Source of the DNA: CAMDHY01 sp046156265
GTDB taxonomy: Bacteria > Pseudomonadota > Alphaproteobacteria > Rhizobiales > Segnochrobactraceae
Direction of reading: 5' to 3'
Assembly (NCBI RefSeq): GCF_046156265.1
Contig: NZ_JAWDIR010000011.1
Coordinates: forward strand, 496,001 to 560,000
Length of the DNA: 64,000 bases
Under the pieces are notes generated by a model. That model ran no database searches. It worked only from the letters and a program-made list of their open reading frames with translations, and had not been told where the DNA came from. Positions 8,933 through 15,912 of this stretch are shown here, piece after piece. The translations under genes were made by a program, and so were the position numbers. Every line of letters starts with the position of its first letter. The stretch's first letter is position 1.

Positions 8933-9268
8933 ATGGTTACTGGCGTGGATGAGATTCAGAAGCTCAACAAGGACGGTCTCGACACGGCCATGAAGTCGTT
9001 CGGCACGCTCTCCAAGGGCATGCAGGCGATCGCGGTCGAGGTCGCCGACTACTCGAAGAAGAGCTACGAGGACGGCACGGCCGCTCTCGAGAAGCTGATG
9101 GGCGTGAAGTCGCTCGACAAGGCGATGGAAGTGCAGAGCGAGTACCTGAAGTCCTCGTACGAGGGCATGGTCTCGCAGATGTCGAAGCTCGGCGAAATGT
9201 ACGTCGACCTCGCCAAGGACGCCTACAAGCCCTACGAGACGATCTTCGCGAAGGTGACTTCGAAGTGA
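8933..9268 (+). CDS. Phasin family protein
   Basis: A 111-residue, helix-rich, charged amphipathic protein without signal peptide, of the phasin type found on polyhydroxyalkanoate granules. Typical features are the Gly-Leu-Asp-containing first helix (NKDGLDTAMKSF), a SYEDGTAALEKL segment and a C-terminal DLAKDAYKPYE segment. The ATG at 8933 follows AGAAGGA by ten bases. It has its own consensus promoter (8832-8859) and a terminator (9372-9396), so it is monocistronic. No PHA synthase or depolymerase gene is in the window. Some small alphaproteobacterial phasins may have roles other than granule binding. Confidence 0.85.
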   Translation: MVTGVDEIQKLNKDGLDTAMKSFGTLSKGMQAIAVEVADYSKKSYEDGTAALEKLMGVKSLDKAMEVQSEYLKSSYEGMVSQMSKLGEMYVDLAKDAYKPYETIFAKVTSK

Positions 9269-9371
9269 TGTGACGCGGCGGCAGATGCCGCCGCGGAGCC
9301 GGCCTGCGCTCGCCCCTGCGGCGGTTCGGCGCTTGGCCGCCGGGGGCCGCAAGCGAGAGTGATCCTGAAGG

Positions 9372-9396
9372 GAGCCCGGCCTAGGCCGGGCTCTTT
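9372..9396 (+). terminator. Intrinsic terminator after the phasin gene
   Basis: A perfect 10-bp inverted repeat (9372-9381 with 9384-9393) centred on CTAG is followed by TTT. The T tract is short, but the stem is GC-rich and lies 104 bases after the phasin stop, as expected for the end of a strongly transcribed single gene. Confidence 0.7.
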
Positions 9397-9742
9397 GCAT
9401 TTGCGGACCCGGTTCGCCGGGTGACGGGCCGGTGGCCCCGAGCGGCGACCCGCCGCGCGAGGGGGGAGGGGCGAGGTATCCTGCCTCGTGCCGGCGGCTG
9501 CGGTGTCCGCCTGCGGCGCCGCTCGCCGCGTCGATCACGCGCATCCGCGTTGCGAATGCGGAGGATCGCCTTACAATGTCGGAGACGGCACCTACATGAG
9601 CCAGCACGGCCAGTGATCGGCGTGGCCGGCGGATGGGGTGGCGGTCGGCTGGCCCCCGGGCGGCAGGCGGCGCTAAGGCGCTGTGCGGAAAGCGATGCGG
9701 CGCGCAGGCGTCGTGTGGAAGGCGATGCGGCACGAACCGAGC
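9397..9742 (+). promoter_or_regulatory. Upstream region of clpS with a possible sigma-70 promoter
   Basis: This gene-free stretch runs from the phasin terminator to clpS. A candidate promoter is TTGCGA (9550-9555), a 16-bp gap, and TACAAT (9572-9577), matching 4 of 6 and 5 of 6 consensus bases. It would give a leader of about 160 bases. I see no other gene, hairpin or heat-shock-type promoter in the stretch. Confidence 0.35.
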
Positions 9743-10072
9743 ATGACGGCCGGCGACGATCGTCGGGACGAGGGCGAGAATGGAACGGTCGTCGTCACGC
9801 GCACCCGCGCGAAGACGAAACGCCCGAACATGTATCGCGTCCTCATCCTGAACGACGACTACACGCCGATGGAATTCGTCGTGCACGTTCTGGAGCGGTT
9901 CTTTCAGAAGACCCGCGAGGAGGCGACGCGCATCATGCTGCACGTCCACCATCACGGCGTGGGCGAATGCGGCGTCTACACGTACGAGGTGGCCGAGACG
10001 AAAGTGACCCAGGTGATGGACTTCGCCCGCAAGCACCAGCACCCGCTGCAGTGCGTCATGGAGAAGAAGTGA
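9743..10072 (+). CDS. clpS: ClpS, adaptor of the ClpAP protease
   Basis: A cytoplasmic adaptor of about 109 residues that delivers N-degron substrates to ClpA. The core matches the family closely: LNDDYTPMEFVV, which forms part of the N-degron pocket, ATRIMLHVHHHG, GVYTYEVAETK and the C-terminal KHQHPLQCVMEK. The N-terminal tail of about 30 charged residues is typical. The start is uncertain: ATG at 9743 is taken, and ATG at 9725 is an alternative with a GGAAG placed rather close. It lies nine bases upstream of clpA. Confidence 0.95.
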   Translation: MTAGDDRRDEGENGTVVVTRTRAKTKRPNMYRVLILNDDYTPMEFVVHVLERFFQKTREEATRIMLHVHHHGVGECGVYTYEVAETKVTQVMDFARKHQHPLQCVMEKK

Positions 10073-10081
10073 GGGATACCC

Positions 10082-12514
10082 GTGCCGTCATTCTCCCGTA
10101 GCCTCGAGAAGGCGCTGCATCAGGCCCTCGCGTTCGCGAACGAGCGGCATCAGGAATATGCGACGCTCGAGCACCTGCTGCTGGCGCTGATAGAGGACCA
10201 GGATGCGGCCGCGGTCATGCGCGCCTGCAACGTCGACCTGGACAAGCTAAAGCGCGACCTCGTCGAGTACATCGACACCGAGCTCGACAACCTCGTCACC
10301 GATGCCGGCGACGATTCCAAGCCGACCGCCGGTTTCCAGCGGGTCATCCAGCGCGCCGTCATCCACGTGCAGTCGTCGGGCCGCGAGGAGGTGACGGGCG
10401 CGAACGTGCTCGTCGCCATCTTCGCGGAGCGCGAGAGCCACGCGGCGTACTTCCTGCAGGAGCAGGACATGACCCGCTACGATGCCGTGAACTACATCAG
10501 CCACGGCATCGCGAAGCGGGTCGGCATGGCCGAACCGCGGGCGGCGCGCGGGGCAGACGATGAGCAGGCGACCGTGGACGGTACCGAACGGACGAAGCGC
10601 AAGACCGACGCTCTCGAGGCCTATTGCGTCAACCTCAACGAGAAGGCGAAGAAGGGGAAGATCGACCCCGTCATCGGCCGCGACGAGGAGATCCGGCGCA
10701 CCATCCAGGTGCTCTGCCGGCGCCAGAAGAACAACCCGCTGTTCGTCGGTGATCCCGGCGTCGGCAAGACCGCGATCGCCGAGGGCCTCGCGCGCCGCAT
10801 CGTCAACGACGAGGTGCCCGAGGTGCTCGCCGACGCGACGATCTTCGCCCTCGACATGGGCGCGCTGCTCGCCGGCACGCGCTATCGCGGCGACTTCGAG
10901 GAGCGGCTGAAGCAGGTCGTCAAGGAGGTCGAGGAGTACCCCGGCGCCGTCCTGTTCATCGACGAGATCCACACCGTCATCGGTGCCGGCGCCACCTCCG
11001 GCGGCGCCATGGACGCCTCGAACCTCCTGAAGCCGGCGCTCGCCTCCGGCCAGATCCGCTGCATCGGCTCGACGACCTACAAGGAATATCGCCAGTTCTT
11101 CGAGAAGGACCGGGCGCTGGTCCGTCGCTTCCAGAAGATCGACGTCAACGAGCCCTCGATCCCGGATGCCATCGAGATCCTCAAGGGCCTGAAGCCCTAC
11201 TTCGAGGAGTATCACGGCGTCCGCTACACCTCCGACGCCATCAAGACGGCGGTGGAACTGTCGGCCCGCTACATCAACGACCGCAAGTTGCCGGACAAGG
11301 CGATCGACGTGATCGACGAGTCGGGTGCCTCGCAGATGCTCCTGCCGGAGTCCCGCCGCAAGAAAACGATCGGCGTCAAGGAGATCGAGGTCACCATCGC
11401 GACGATGGCGCGCATCCCGCCGAAGTCGGTGTCGAAGGACGACGCTGAGGTGCTGCGCAACCTCAACGAGAACCTGAAGCGCGTCGTCTATGGTCAGGAC
11501 GCGGCGATCGAGACGCTGTCGTCGGCGATCAAGCTCGCCCGGGCGGGCCTGCGCGAGCCGGAGAAGCCGATCGGCAGCTACCTGTTCTCCGGTCCGACCG
11601 GCGTCGGCAAGACCGAAGTCGCCCGCCAGCTCGCCGAGATCCTCGGCGTCAAGATGCTGCGCTTCGACATGTCGGAGTACATGGAGCGGCACACCGTCAG
11701 CCGCCTGATCGGCGCACCTCCGGGCTATGTCGGCTTCGACCAGGGCGGCCTTCTGACCGACGGCATCGACCAGCATCCGCACTGCGTGCTGCTGCTCGAC
11801 GAGATCGAGAAGGCGCACCCGGACCTGTTCAACATCCTGTTGCAGGTGATGGACCACGGCAAGCTGACCGACCACAACGGCAAGCAGGTGGATTTCCGCA
11901 ACGTCGTCCTGATCATGACGACGAACGCCGGTGCCGCCGACCTCGCCAAGGCACCGATCGGCTTCAGCCGGACGCGTCGCGACGGCGAGGACACCGAGGC
12001 GATCAACCGCCTGTTCACGCCGGAGTTCCGCAACCGCCTCGACGCCATCGTCGCCTTCCGCAATCTGCCGCCGGAGGTGGTCCACCTTGTCGTGCAGAAG
12101 TTCGTGCTGCAGCTCGAGGCCCAGCTCTCGGACCGCAACATCACCTTCGAGCTCGACGATGCCGCGGTGAAGTGGCTGTCGGAGAAGGGCTACGATGAGC
12201 GCATGGGGGCGCGGCCGCTCGCCCGCGTCATCCAGGAGCACATCAAGAAGCCGCTCGCCGAAGCCGTGCTGTTCGGCACGCTGATGAAGGGCGGCACCGT
12301 CAAGGTGACGGTCGAGAAGAAGGACGACGGCCAGGACGGCCTGAAGCTCGATCTCCTCGCCGACACCGGCGACCGACCGCGCCCGGCGCCGCCGAAGGAG
12401 GCCCGCAAGCCCCGCCGCCGCCCCGCCAAGACGAAGGCGAAGGTCAAGGTGAAGCCGGCGCCCGAGAAGCCGGTGAAGCGCAGCCTCGTTCCGAAGGTTC
12501 CGCTCACCCAGTAG
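10082..12514 (+). CDS. clpA: ClpA, ATPase subunit of the ClpAP protease
   Basis: An 810-residue AAA+ unfoldase that feeds proteins into ClpP. It has an N-terminal double Clp repeat (about 1-150) that docks ClpS, a first AAA module with Walker A GDPGVGKT at about 224 and Walker B LFIDEIHT, and a second module with Walker A GPTGVGKT at about 504 and Walker B LLLDEIEKAH. An IGF tripeptide (APIGFSR) sits where the ClpP-docking loop belongs. The C-terminus carries an extra tail of about 45 residues rich in Lys, Arg and Pro. It starts with GTG nine bases after the clpS stop, with GAGGGA overlapping that stop as ribosome-binding site. No clpP gene is adjacent. Confidence 0.95.
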   Translation: MPSFSRSLEKALHQALAFANERHQEYATLEHLLLALIEDQDAAAVMRACNVDLDKLKRDLVEYIDTELDNLVTDAGDDSKPTAGFQRVIQRAVIHVQSSGREEVTGANVLVAIFAERESHAAYFLQEQDMTRYDAVNYISHGIAKRVGMAEPRAARGADDEQATVDGTERTKRKTDALEAYCVNLNEKAKKGKIDPVIGRDEEIRRTIQVLCRRQKNNPLFVGDPGVGKTAIAEGLARRIVNDEVPEVLADATIFALDMGALLAGTRYRGDFEERLKQVVKEVEEYPGAVLFIDEIHTVIGAGATSGGAMDASNLLKPALASGQIRCIGSTTYKEYRQFFEKDRALVRRFQKIDVNEPSIPDAIEILKGLKPYFEEYHGVRYTSDAIKTAVELSARYINDRKLPDKAIDVIDESGASQMLLPESRRKKTIGVKEIEVTIATMARIPPKSVSKDDAEVLRNLNENLKRVVYGQDAAIETLSSAIKLARAGLREPEKPIGSYLFSGPTGVGKTEVARQLAEILGVKMLRFDMSEYMERHTVSRLIGAPPGYVGFDQGGLLTDGIDQHPHCVLLLDEIEKAHPDLFNILLQVMDHGKLTDHNGKQVDFRNVVLIMTTNAGAADLAKAPIGFSRTRRDGEDTEAINRLFTPEFRNRLDAIVAFRNLPPEVVHLVVQKFVLQLEAQLSDRNITFELDDAAVKWLSEKGYDERMGARPLARVIQEHIKKPLAEAVLFGTLMKGGTVKVTVEKKDDGQDGLKLDLLADTGDRPRPAPPKEARKPRRRPAKTKAKVKVKPAPEKPVKRSLVPKVPLTQ

Positions 12515-12563
12515 GGGGCGAGGCCTCGAACGAACGCCGGCGGTCCGCCGCCGGCATGAGCCT

Positions 12564-12588
12564 GGTGCCGGCACATGCTGCCGGCACC
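12564..12588 (+). terminator. Hairpin downstream of clpA, terminator-like but without a T tract
   Basis: A perfect 10-bp stem (12564-12573 with 12579-12588) around the 5-nt loop CATGC lies 50 bases after the clpA stop and before azlC. No T run follows, so it may be a Rho-assisted end or an mRNA-stabilising hairpin rather than a true intrinsic terminator. Confidence 0.45.
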
Positions 12589-12694
12589 GCAGGACGTCGA
12601 CAGCCGGTGCAGCCTTCGGGGCCGCCCGGCTTCCTCCCGATCGCCGCCCGGGCTCCCCGAACGGCCGCACCATCCCCAGCCGCGTCGGTCTGCC

Positions 12695-13453
12695 GTGTCC
12701 GCTGAGTCCTCTGGCGACCCCCCGTCGCACGAGCCCGCCGCGTCCCACCGTCCGCGCGGCGGCTGGTTCCTCGCCGGCATGCGGGCGGCGGTCGGCGTGC
12801 CGGGCCTCGTGCTGTTCGCCTCCACCGTCGGCTTCGGCGGCTTCGCCCGCGAGGCGGGGCTGCCGCTCGGCCTGACCCTGCTGATGACCGGTGGGATCTG
12901 GGCGCTGCCGAGCCAGATCGTGCTCACCGGCTCGATCTCGGCCGGCTCCTCGCTCGTCGCCGCCTTCGTCTCCGTCTCGCTCTCCGCCGTCCGCCTGATG
13001 CCGATGACGGCGGCGATCATGCCGATGCTGCGCGGACCGGGCACGACGCGGCTACGCCTCCTCGCACTCAGCCACTTCGTCGCCGTCACCGCCTGGGTGC
13101 TGGCGATGGTCCAGCTGCCGTCGATCCCGCGCGAGGGCCGTGCCGCCTGGTATGCCGGGCTCGGCTCGGCGCTGGCGGTGGCGAGCGTCGGCGCCACCGC
13201 GCTTGGCTACTGGGGGGCGGGCGAACTGCCGCCGGTGCTCTCCGGCGCGCTGGTGTTCATGACGCCGGTCTATTTCCTCATCTCGATGAGCGGTGCGGCG
13301 CGCAGCCTGACCGAGCGGCTGGCGCTCGCCATCGGCCTCGTGCTGACGCCGCTCGTCGGGCTCGTCGACTCAACAACCGACCTCCTCTGGGGCGGTCTCG
13401 TCGGCGGCACGCTCGCCTTCCTGATCGGCCGCATCGTCGGGAGGGCCCGGTGA
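12695..13453 (+). CDS. azlC: AzlC-type amino acid exporter, large subunit
   Basis: About 252 residues with some seven hydrophobic segments. It has the AzlC hallmark regions: GFGGFAREAGL, the LLMTGGIWALPSQ stretch and SLSAVRLMPM. AzlC with AzlD exports branched-chain or related amino acids; the substrate here cannot be told. The GTG at 12695 is the most plausible start; ATG at 12779 would leave the first membrane segment near the N-terminus. Its end overlaps azlD by four bases (GTGA), so the two subunits are co-translated. Confidence 0.85.
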   Translation: MSAESSGDPPSHEPAASHRPRGGWFLAGMRAAVGVPGLVLFASTVGFGGFAREAGLPLGLTLLMTGGIWALPSQIVLTGSISAGSSLVAAFVSVSLSAVRLMPMTAAIMPMLRGPGTTRLRLLALSHFVAVTAWVLAMVQLPSIPREGRAAWYAGLGSALAVASVGATALGYWGAGELPPVLSGALVFMTPVYFLISMSGAARSLTERLALAIGLVLTPLVGLVDSTTDLLWGGLVGGTLAFLIGRIVGRAR

Positions 13454-13809
13454 CGCTGAGCTTCACGAGCGATCTCGGGCCGCTGTGGCCCTATCTGTTC
13501 ATCCTGATCGCCGGCTTCCTGGCCACGGAGATGTGGCGCTGGATCGGGGTGCTCGTGGGCGCTCGCCTCGACGAGGCGTCGCCGGTGCTCGCCTGGGTGC
13601 GGGCGGTGGCGACCGCGCTGGTGGCCGGTGTCATCGCCAAGATGCTGCTCGCGCCCGGCGGCGCGCTGGCCACCACGCCGGCGGCGCTGCGCATCGTCGC
13701 GGCGGGCATCGGGCTCGCCGCCTATCTCGTCCTCGGGCGCCGGCTCTTCGCCGGCGTCGCCGCGGCGGAAGCCGTGCTGATCGCCGGCTGGCTGGCGCTC
13801 GACCCCTGA
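13450..13809 (+). CDS. azlD: AzlD-type amino acid exporter, small subunit
   Basis: A 119-residue membrane protein with three to four hydrophobic helices (for example around residues 12-27, 52-68 and 79-115), the size and topology of AzlD, the small partner of AzlC. It begins with GTG inside the azlC stop. The sequence itself is weakly distinctive, so the call rests on topology, length and coupling to azlC. It converges with the HIT gene. Confidence 0.8.
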   Translation: MTLSFTSDLGPLWPYLFILIAGFLATEMWRWIGVLVGARLDEASPVLAWVRAVATALVAGVIAKMLLAPGGALATTPAALRIVAAGIGLAAYLVLGRRLFAGVAAAEAVLIAGWLALDP

Positions 13810-13830
13810 AGCTTGCGGAGGTCGCGGCGC

Positions 13831-14259
13831 TCAGGCGCCGGCGAGCGCCCTGCGATAGGCCTCGGCGTGGGAGGCGATGACGTCCTTCGGTGCCATCTCG
13901 CCGGTGTGCGGCCGCAGCGCCACGCCCTCCTTGCGCGGCATCACGTGCACGTGGGTGTGGAACACCACCTGGCCGCCGGCGCTTTCGTTGAACTGCTGCA
14001 CCGTCACGCCGTCGGCGCCGAAGGCCGTCACGGCGGCGCGGGCGATCTTCTGGGCGGTCGCCATCACCGCGGCGAGGTCGGCCGGCGCGATGTCGAGCAG
14101 GTTGCGCGACGGCGCCTTCGGCAGCACCAGCGCGTGGCCGTCGCAGCGCGGCATGATGTCCATGATAGCGATGGTGGCGTCGTCCTCGTAGATCCTTGCC
14201 GAGGGCAGCTCGCCGCGCAGGATCCTGGCGAACACGTTCTGGTCGTCATAGTCGGCCAT
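13831..14259 (-). CDS. HIT family nucleotide hydrolase/transferase
   Basis: A 142-residue cytoplasmic protein of the histidine triad superfamily, Hint-like branch. The triad HTHVHVM (His101, 103, 105) supplies the nucleophilic histidine, preceded by the NESAGGQVVFH segment; the N-terminus has the usual ARILRGELP and PRCDGHALVLPK motifs. Members cleave AMP-linked or nucleoside phosphoramidate substrates; the physiological one is unknown. It follows the sulfotransferase gene on the same strand by 40 bases and may be co-transcribed with it. Confidence 0.9.
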   Translation of the reverse strand: MADYDDQNVFARILRGELPSARIYEDDATIAIMDIMPRCDGHALVLPKAPSRNLLDIAPADLAAVMATAQKIARAAVTAFGADGVTVQQFNESAGGQVVFHTHVHVMPRKEGVALRPHTGEMAPKDVIASHAEAYRRALAGA

Positions 14260-14299
14260 GAGGTCCTCCGGGCGGACGGCGATGCGGGGGCGGGCGAGC

Positions 14300-15064
14300 C
14301 TACTCGGTCCGCTCGGGCGCCGGCACCGTGCGCCAGCGGTCGAGCGTGCGGGCGACGAAGCCGAGCGTCTGCGGCGCGCGCACCGAGCCGGGCCGGCGCT
14401 CGCGCTCGAGGAAGACGCGCAGGCCCTCCGAATAGACCGCGACGTCGGTGATGTTCTCGGCCGCGATCGCCGCCCGCGTCTGGCGGTCGAACTCCGGCTT
14501 CTCGCGATTGACGTTGGCGGTTGGGGTGCGCCCGACGGGGGCGGAGAGGCCGAGCTGGCGGAGCCCCGCCGTCATGTGTTCCGTGATGCCGACGAAGCCG
14601 AACTCGGACACGGCGAACGGCCCGACGTGGCGGGCCTGGAGGTTGCGGATCGCCGGGTGGGCGGCAAAGGCCGTCAGCGGCAGCGTGCCGGCCGCCACCT
14701 GCGTGCCGAGGGCGCCACGGGCGGCGTGCTTGTCCTTGAAGAAGTGGAAGTGAGAGATCGTCCGCTCCACCGGCTCGCGCAGCCAGATCCAGTAGCGCGA
14801 CGGGTCCGGCACCGCGTCGGCGAAGACGCTCGCCGAGAAGTGGCCGTGCACGACGCGCACGCCTTCCTCGGCGAGTTGCGCCACCACCGCCCGGTCGGCC
14901 TTCTTGCCGAGCTCGCGCAACAACGGGTGCGTGCGGGCGTGATGGGGCCCATAGGCGAAGGCGACGCGCCGCCCGTAGGCATGGCGCAGCACCTCGGCGA
15001 ACGAGGTTCCGCCGGTCTTGGGGATGTGGACCGAGAAGATCAGGTCGTGGGAAGCACGGGTCAT
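14300..15064 (-). CDS. Sulfotransferase family 2-like protein
   Basis: A 254-residue protein with the PAPS-binding signature of sulfotransferases: HIPKTGGTSF near the N-terminus (5'-phosphosulfate loop) and REPVERTISHFHFF (3'-phosphate loop). These enzymes move sulfate from PAPS to a carbohydrate, lipid or small-molecule hydroxyl. The acceptor is not deducible; no cysDNC or glycan cluster adjoins it, though glycosyltransferases lie about 13 kb away. No signal peptide is seen. It is divergent from the secreted protein gene at 15199. Confidence 0.8.
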   Translation of the reverse strand: MTRASHDLIFSVHIPKTGGTSFAEVLRHAYGRRVAFAYGPHHARTHPLLRELGKKADRAVVAQLAEEGVRVVHGHFSASVFADAVPDPSRYWIWLREPVERTISHFHFFKDKHAARGALGTQVAAGTLPLTAFAAHPAIRNLQARHVGPFAVSEFGFVGITEHMTAGLRQLGLSAPVGRTPTANVNREKPEFDRQTRAAIAAENITDVAVYSEGLRVFLERERRPGSVRAPQTLGFVARTLDRWRTVPAPERTE

Positions 15065-15198
15065 GGCGGCGCCCGATATAGCACCCTTGGCGCCCGTGTC
15101 CCATGCGGCGCGCGTCGCATCTGGTCAGGCAATTGCCGCCCGCGCCGCCGCCGTGGCAGTCTCCCGCCGGGGTCGACAGAAACCGGGGGAATCCTCTC

Positions 15199-15618
15199 AT
15201 GCGTTGCAGTCTTGCAGTCTTCGCCGTGCTTGCTCTTTCCGCCACGCCGGCGCTCGCCGCAGACGTCCCGAACCTCGTCGGCAAATGGTCCGGCGAGGCG
15301 CAGGCGGTGATCATCGGCCCCAATCCCTACCGCATCCCGGACAGCGAGGGGCCGAACTTCCCGGAGGCGAAGATCACCTTCACCTACGAGATCACCCGTC
15401 AGGAGGGGACGCGCTTTTCCGGCACCATGTCGGGGGGCAAGTTCAGCGAGACCTTCATCGGCGCCCTGAAGCCGCCGGCCTACGATAGCGGCGTCTTCGT
15501 CGACGTCGACGGCCAATACGCCTTCACGCTGCGCAACCCGACCACGATCGACGTCTGCTACACCCACGTCTACCCGAACACCCGCGCGGTGGCCTGCTGG
15601 ACGATGACGAAGCAGTAA
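15199..15618 (+). CDS. Secreted protein of unknown function, small beta-rich
   Basis: A 139-residue protein with a clear signal peptide (cleavage after ALAA, about residue 21). The mature part has alternating strands (LVGKWSGEAQAV, KITFTYEITRQEG, FSGTMSGGKFSETFIGAL, YAFTLRNPTTIDVCYTH), a pattern that suggests a small lipocalin-like or beta-barrel fold. Two cysteines near the C-terminus (VCYT and ACWT) could form a disulfide. The ATG at 15199 follows CGGGGGA by eight bases. I do not recognise the family; periplasmic location is inferred from the signal peptide. Confidence 0.7.
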   Translation: MRCSLAVFAVLALSATPALAADVPNLVGKWSGEAQAVIIGPNPYRIPDSEGPNFPEAKITFTYEITRQEGTRFSGTMSGGKFSETFIGALKPPAYDSGVFVDVDGQYAFTLRNPTTIDVCYTHVYPNTRAVACWTMTKQ

Positions 15619-15912
15619 GGGGGCTCCGACGTCACCTCGGAGCTGTTGTCTGGATCGCCGGCGGCTCGCTGCACGCCGGCGATTTCGCGTTGGCGGCGGC
15701 GAGTGGACCCGTCCCTGCTGCGGCTGAGGCATCCGCTGATCACGTGATCGCGATGAGGACACGCAGGACGGGAAGTTCCGTGGCTTTCGGGCTATCCTGA
15801 CGTCGGCGCCTGAGCGAGTCCTGGCGCGATGGGTCGCGACCGTGGATAGACGGATCTGCCGACCGACCTTGGATTCCCGAGCGTAGCGAGAAAGTCTGGA
15901 GCGGTTCTTGCC

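Noticed and set aside
10247..12748. An 833-codon open frame antisense to clpA
   Set aside because: It mirrors the codon pattern of clpA in GC-rich DNA, has low-complexity composition and no recognisable domain.
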